Shown here one piece after another: positions 6,445 through 7,562 of a stretch of 7,562 bases of DNA. Both the position numbers and the translations under genes were made by a program. Under the pieces are notes generated by a model that was not told where the DNA came from, did not search any database, and saw only the letters and a program-made list of their open reading frames with translations. The stretch comes from Deltaproteobacteria bacterium (GTDB taxonomy: Bacteria; Desulfobacterota; DSM-4660; Desulfatiglandales; Desulfatiglandaceae): NCBI GenBank assembly GCA_018644785.1, contig JABGPV010000242.1, forward strand, positions 1 through 7,562, read 5' to 3'. Within the stretch, counting starts at the first letter, position 1. The number at the start of each line of letters is the position of its first letter.

Positions 6445-7562
6445 ATGGCCTTAAACCTTGATGCAATCGGCAGAAAAGTCGGCCCTGTGGAAAAGCCGTA
6501 TACGTGGAAAGATCTGGTGCTCTATGCCATGGGGGTGGGGGCCGGCTTCGATGATCTGGAATACTGCTTTGAGCAGAAGTTAAAAGTAATCCCCAGCTTC
6601 TCCATCGCGAGCGTTTTTGAATTTCTGGCGGAGGTGGGGATCAGCTCAAATGCAGACCTCTCGGGGATTCTGCACGGAGAGCAGGATATTGTTTTTCACA
6701 ACCCTATTCCCGTGGAGGGGACCCTGATCACCGAAGGCGCCGTGACCCATATGTATGACAAAGGGGCTGAAAAAGGCGCCCTGGTGTTGGCCGAGGCCGA
6801 TACCTTTCACTCCAACGGCCAGAAACTCTTCACCAATTATTTTACCCTTTTCTGCCGACGAGACGGCGGGTTCGGGGGAGAACCCGGTCCCACCGTCAGC
6901 GTGGATTTCCCGGACAGACCGCCCGATTTTGAAGAACATGCCGAGCCCTCCCCCAACCAGCCGTTGGTTTACAGGCTTTCGGGAGACATCTTTCAACTCC
7001 ACGCAGACCCCGAGTTTGCAAAAGCGAGCGGATTCGAGAAACCGATCATGCATGGCCTGTGTACCCACGGGTATGCCTGCCGGGCCGTGATCAAGCACCT
7101 GTTCCCGGGGGCGCCCGAGCGCATGAGCCGGTTCAGGGTGCGCTTTTCAAAGACCCTTTACCCAGGGCTGCCCATCACCACCCAGATATGGAAAATAGAT
7201 GAGGGAAAAGCATTTTTCAGGACCCTCAACCAGAAGACCCATGAGGTGGTCATTGACAGCGGGATCGTGGAATGGCTGAGCGAGGAAGCGGTTCTCAATC
7301 GGAAACGACAGGGCGGGATCCGTTTTGACGATCGGGTGGCCGTGGTGACGGGAGCGGGAGCGGGACTGGGCCGTGTCTATGCACTTGAACTGGCACAACG
7401 CGGGGCCAAAGTGGTGGTGAACGATCTGGGCGGTTCCCCCGACGGTTCGGGGAAAGGCGCCCAAACCCCCGCGGACCGGGTGGTAGAGGAGATCAGGGAA
7501 GCCGGCGGTGAGGCGGTGGCCAGTTATGATTCGGTGGCGACCGCAGACGGCGGAAAAGCCAT
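6445..7562 (+). CDS. MFE-2-like fusion: 2-enoyl-CoA hydratase 2 (MaoC type) plus SDR 3-hydroxyacyl-CoA dehydrogenase, partial
   Basis: An open frame of 372 codons that runs off the right edge. Residues about 1-285 match the double-hotdog hydratase 2 of peroxisomal multifunctional enzyme 2: LVLYAMGVGAG (24-34), ILHGEQDIVFHNP in the non-catalytic hotdog, GGFGGEPG, and the catalytic segment YRLSGDIFQLHADPEFA (176-192) with Asp181 and His186, followed by GFEKPIMHGLCTHG. From Arg293 an SDR domain begins (RFDDRVAVVTGAGAGLGR), with the TGxxxGxG cofactor loop at 302-309 and NDLGG (326-330), close to the dehydrogenase domain of the same eukaryotic protein. The predicted reactions are hydration of trans-2-enoyl-CoA to (3R)-hydroxyacyl-CoA and its NAD-dependent oxidation to 3-ketoacyl-CoA, in the cytoplasm. 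The SDR active-site Ser-Tyr-Lys and any C-terminal domain (for example SCP2) lie beyond the window. In the hydratase motif the usual Asn two residues after Asp is Phe183. It sits downstream of the TetR gene and is probably controlled by it. Confidence 0.93.
   Translation, partial: MALNLDAIGRKVGPVEKPYTWKDLVLYAMGVGAGFDDLEYCFEQKLKVIPSFSIASVFEFLAEVGISSNADLSGILHGEQDIVFHNPIPVEGTLITEGAVTHMYDKGAEKGALVLAEADTFHSNGQKLFTNYFTLFCRRDGGFGGEPGPTVSVDFPDRPPDFEEHAEPSPNQPLVYRLSGDIFQLHADPEFAKASGFEKPIMHGLCTHGYACRAVIKHLFPGAPERMSRFRVRFSKTLYPGLPITTQIWKIDEGKAFFRTLNQKTHEVVIDSGIVEWLSEEAVLNRKRQGGIRFDDRVAVVTGAGAGLGRVYALELAQRGAKVVVNDLGGSPDGSGKGAQTPADRVVEEIREAGGEAVASYDSVATADGGKA

Noticed and set aside
6646..7098. A 150-codon minus-strand open frame inside the fusion gene
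   Set aside because: It is antisense to the well-conserved hydratase domain, and its translation shows no family features.
1..7562. Mobile element, CRISPR, tRNA or defence-system signatures
   Set aside because: I found no transposase or integrase motifs, no direct repeat arrays, no tRNA-like cloverleaf and no defence gene families on either strand. The glycan operon could have been transferred, but no boundary signs are visible.

Overview
The window holds two unrelated modules that meet at a short AT-rich divergent junction (about 5489-5691). Gene density is high, there are no long gaps, and I saw no tRNA, rRNA, CRISPR or insertion sequence. The bifunctional hydratase/dehydrogenase, its TetR-type regulator, the moderate GC content and the surface-glycan operon fit a fatty-acid-metabolising Gram-negative such as a Desulfobacterota/deltaproteobacterium. 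That assignment is inference from gene content only.

Left module (1-5488, all minus strand). Five tightly packed genes read from right to left: wecB (UDP-GlcNAc 2-epimerase), a Stealth-like sugar(-phosphate) transferase candidate, a GT4 glycosyltransferase, an MFS transporter resembling the fosmidomycin-resistance branch, and a protein with faint features of a kinase-like fold. Gaps are at most about 19 nt and several genes overlap, so this looks like one operon. A promoter candidate lies just upstream of wecB, and a hairpin with a T-tract insulates it. A strong Shine-Dalgarno-like sequence at the extreme left edge suggests the operon continues outside the window. The first three genes would make UDP-ManNAc and build it into a surface polymer. 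The roles of the last two are unclear.

Right module (5692-7562, plus strand). A TetR-family regulator is followed after about 105 nt by a large open-ended gene that runs off the right edge. That gene encodes an N-terminal double-hotdog 2-enoyl-CoA hydratase 2 (MaoC type) fused to a C-terminal SDR of the (3R)-hydroxyacyl-CoA dehydrogenase type. These are the two activities of peroxisomal multifunctional enzyme 2, but in the reverse order to the eukaryotic protein. The regulator has a consensus-like -35 box followed by nested inverted repeats, and a perfect 12-bp palindrome lies upstream of the fusion gene. Together these suggest autoregulation and control of a (3R)-specific acyl-CoA oxidation module.

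Nothing here is a clearly new defence or mobile system. The points most worth a second look are the domain-swapped MFE-2-like protein with an altered hydratase motif, the wecB/Stealth-like pair that recalls the meningococcal serogroup A capsule locus, and the kinase-like protein at the end of the glycan operon.
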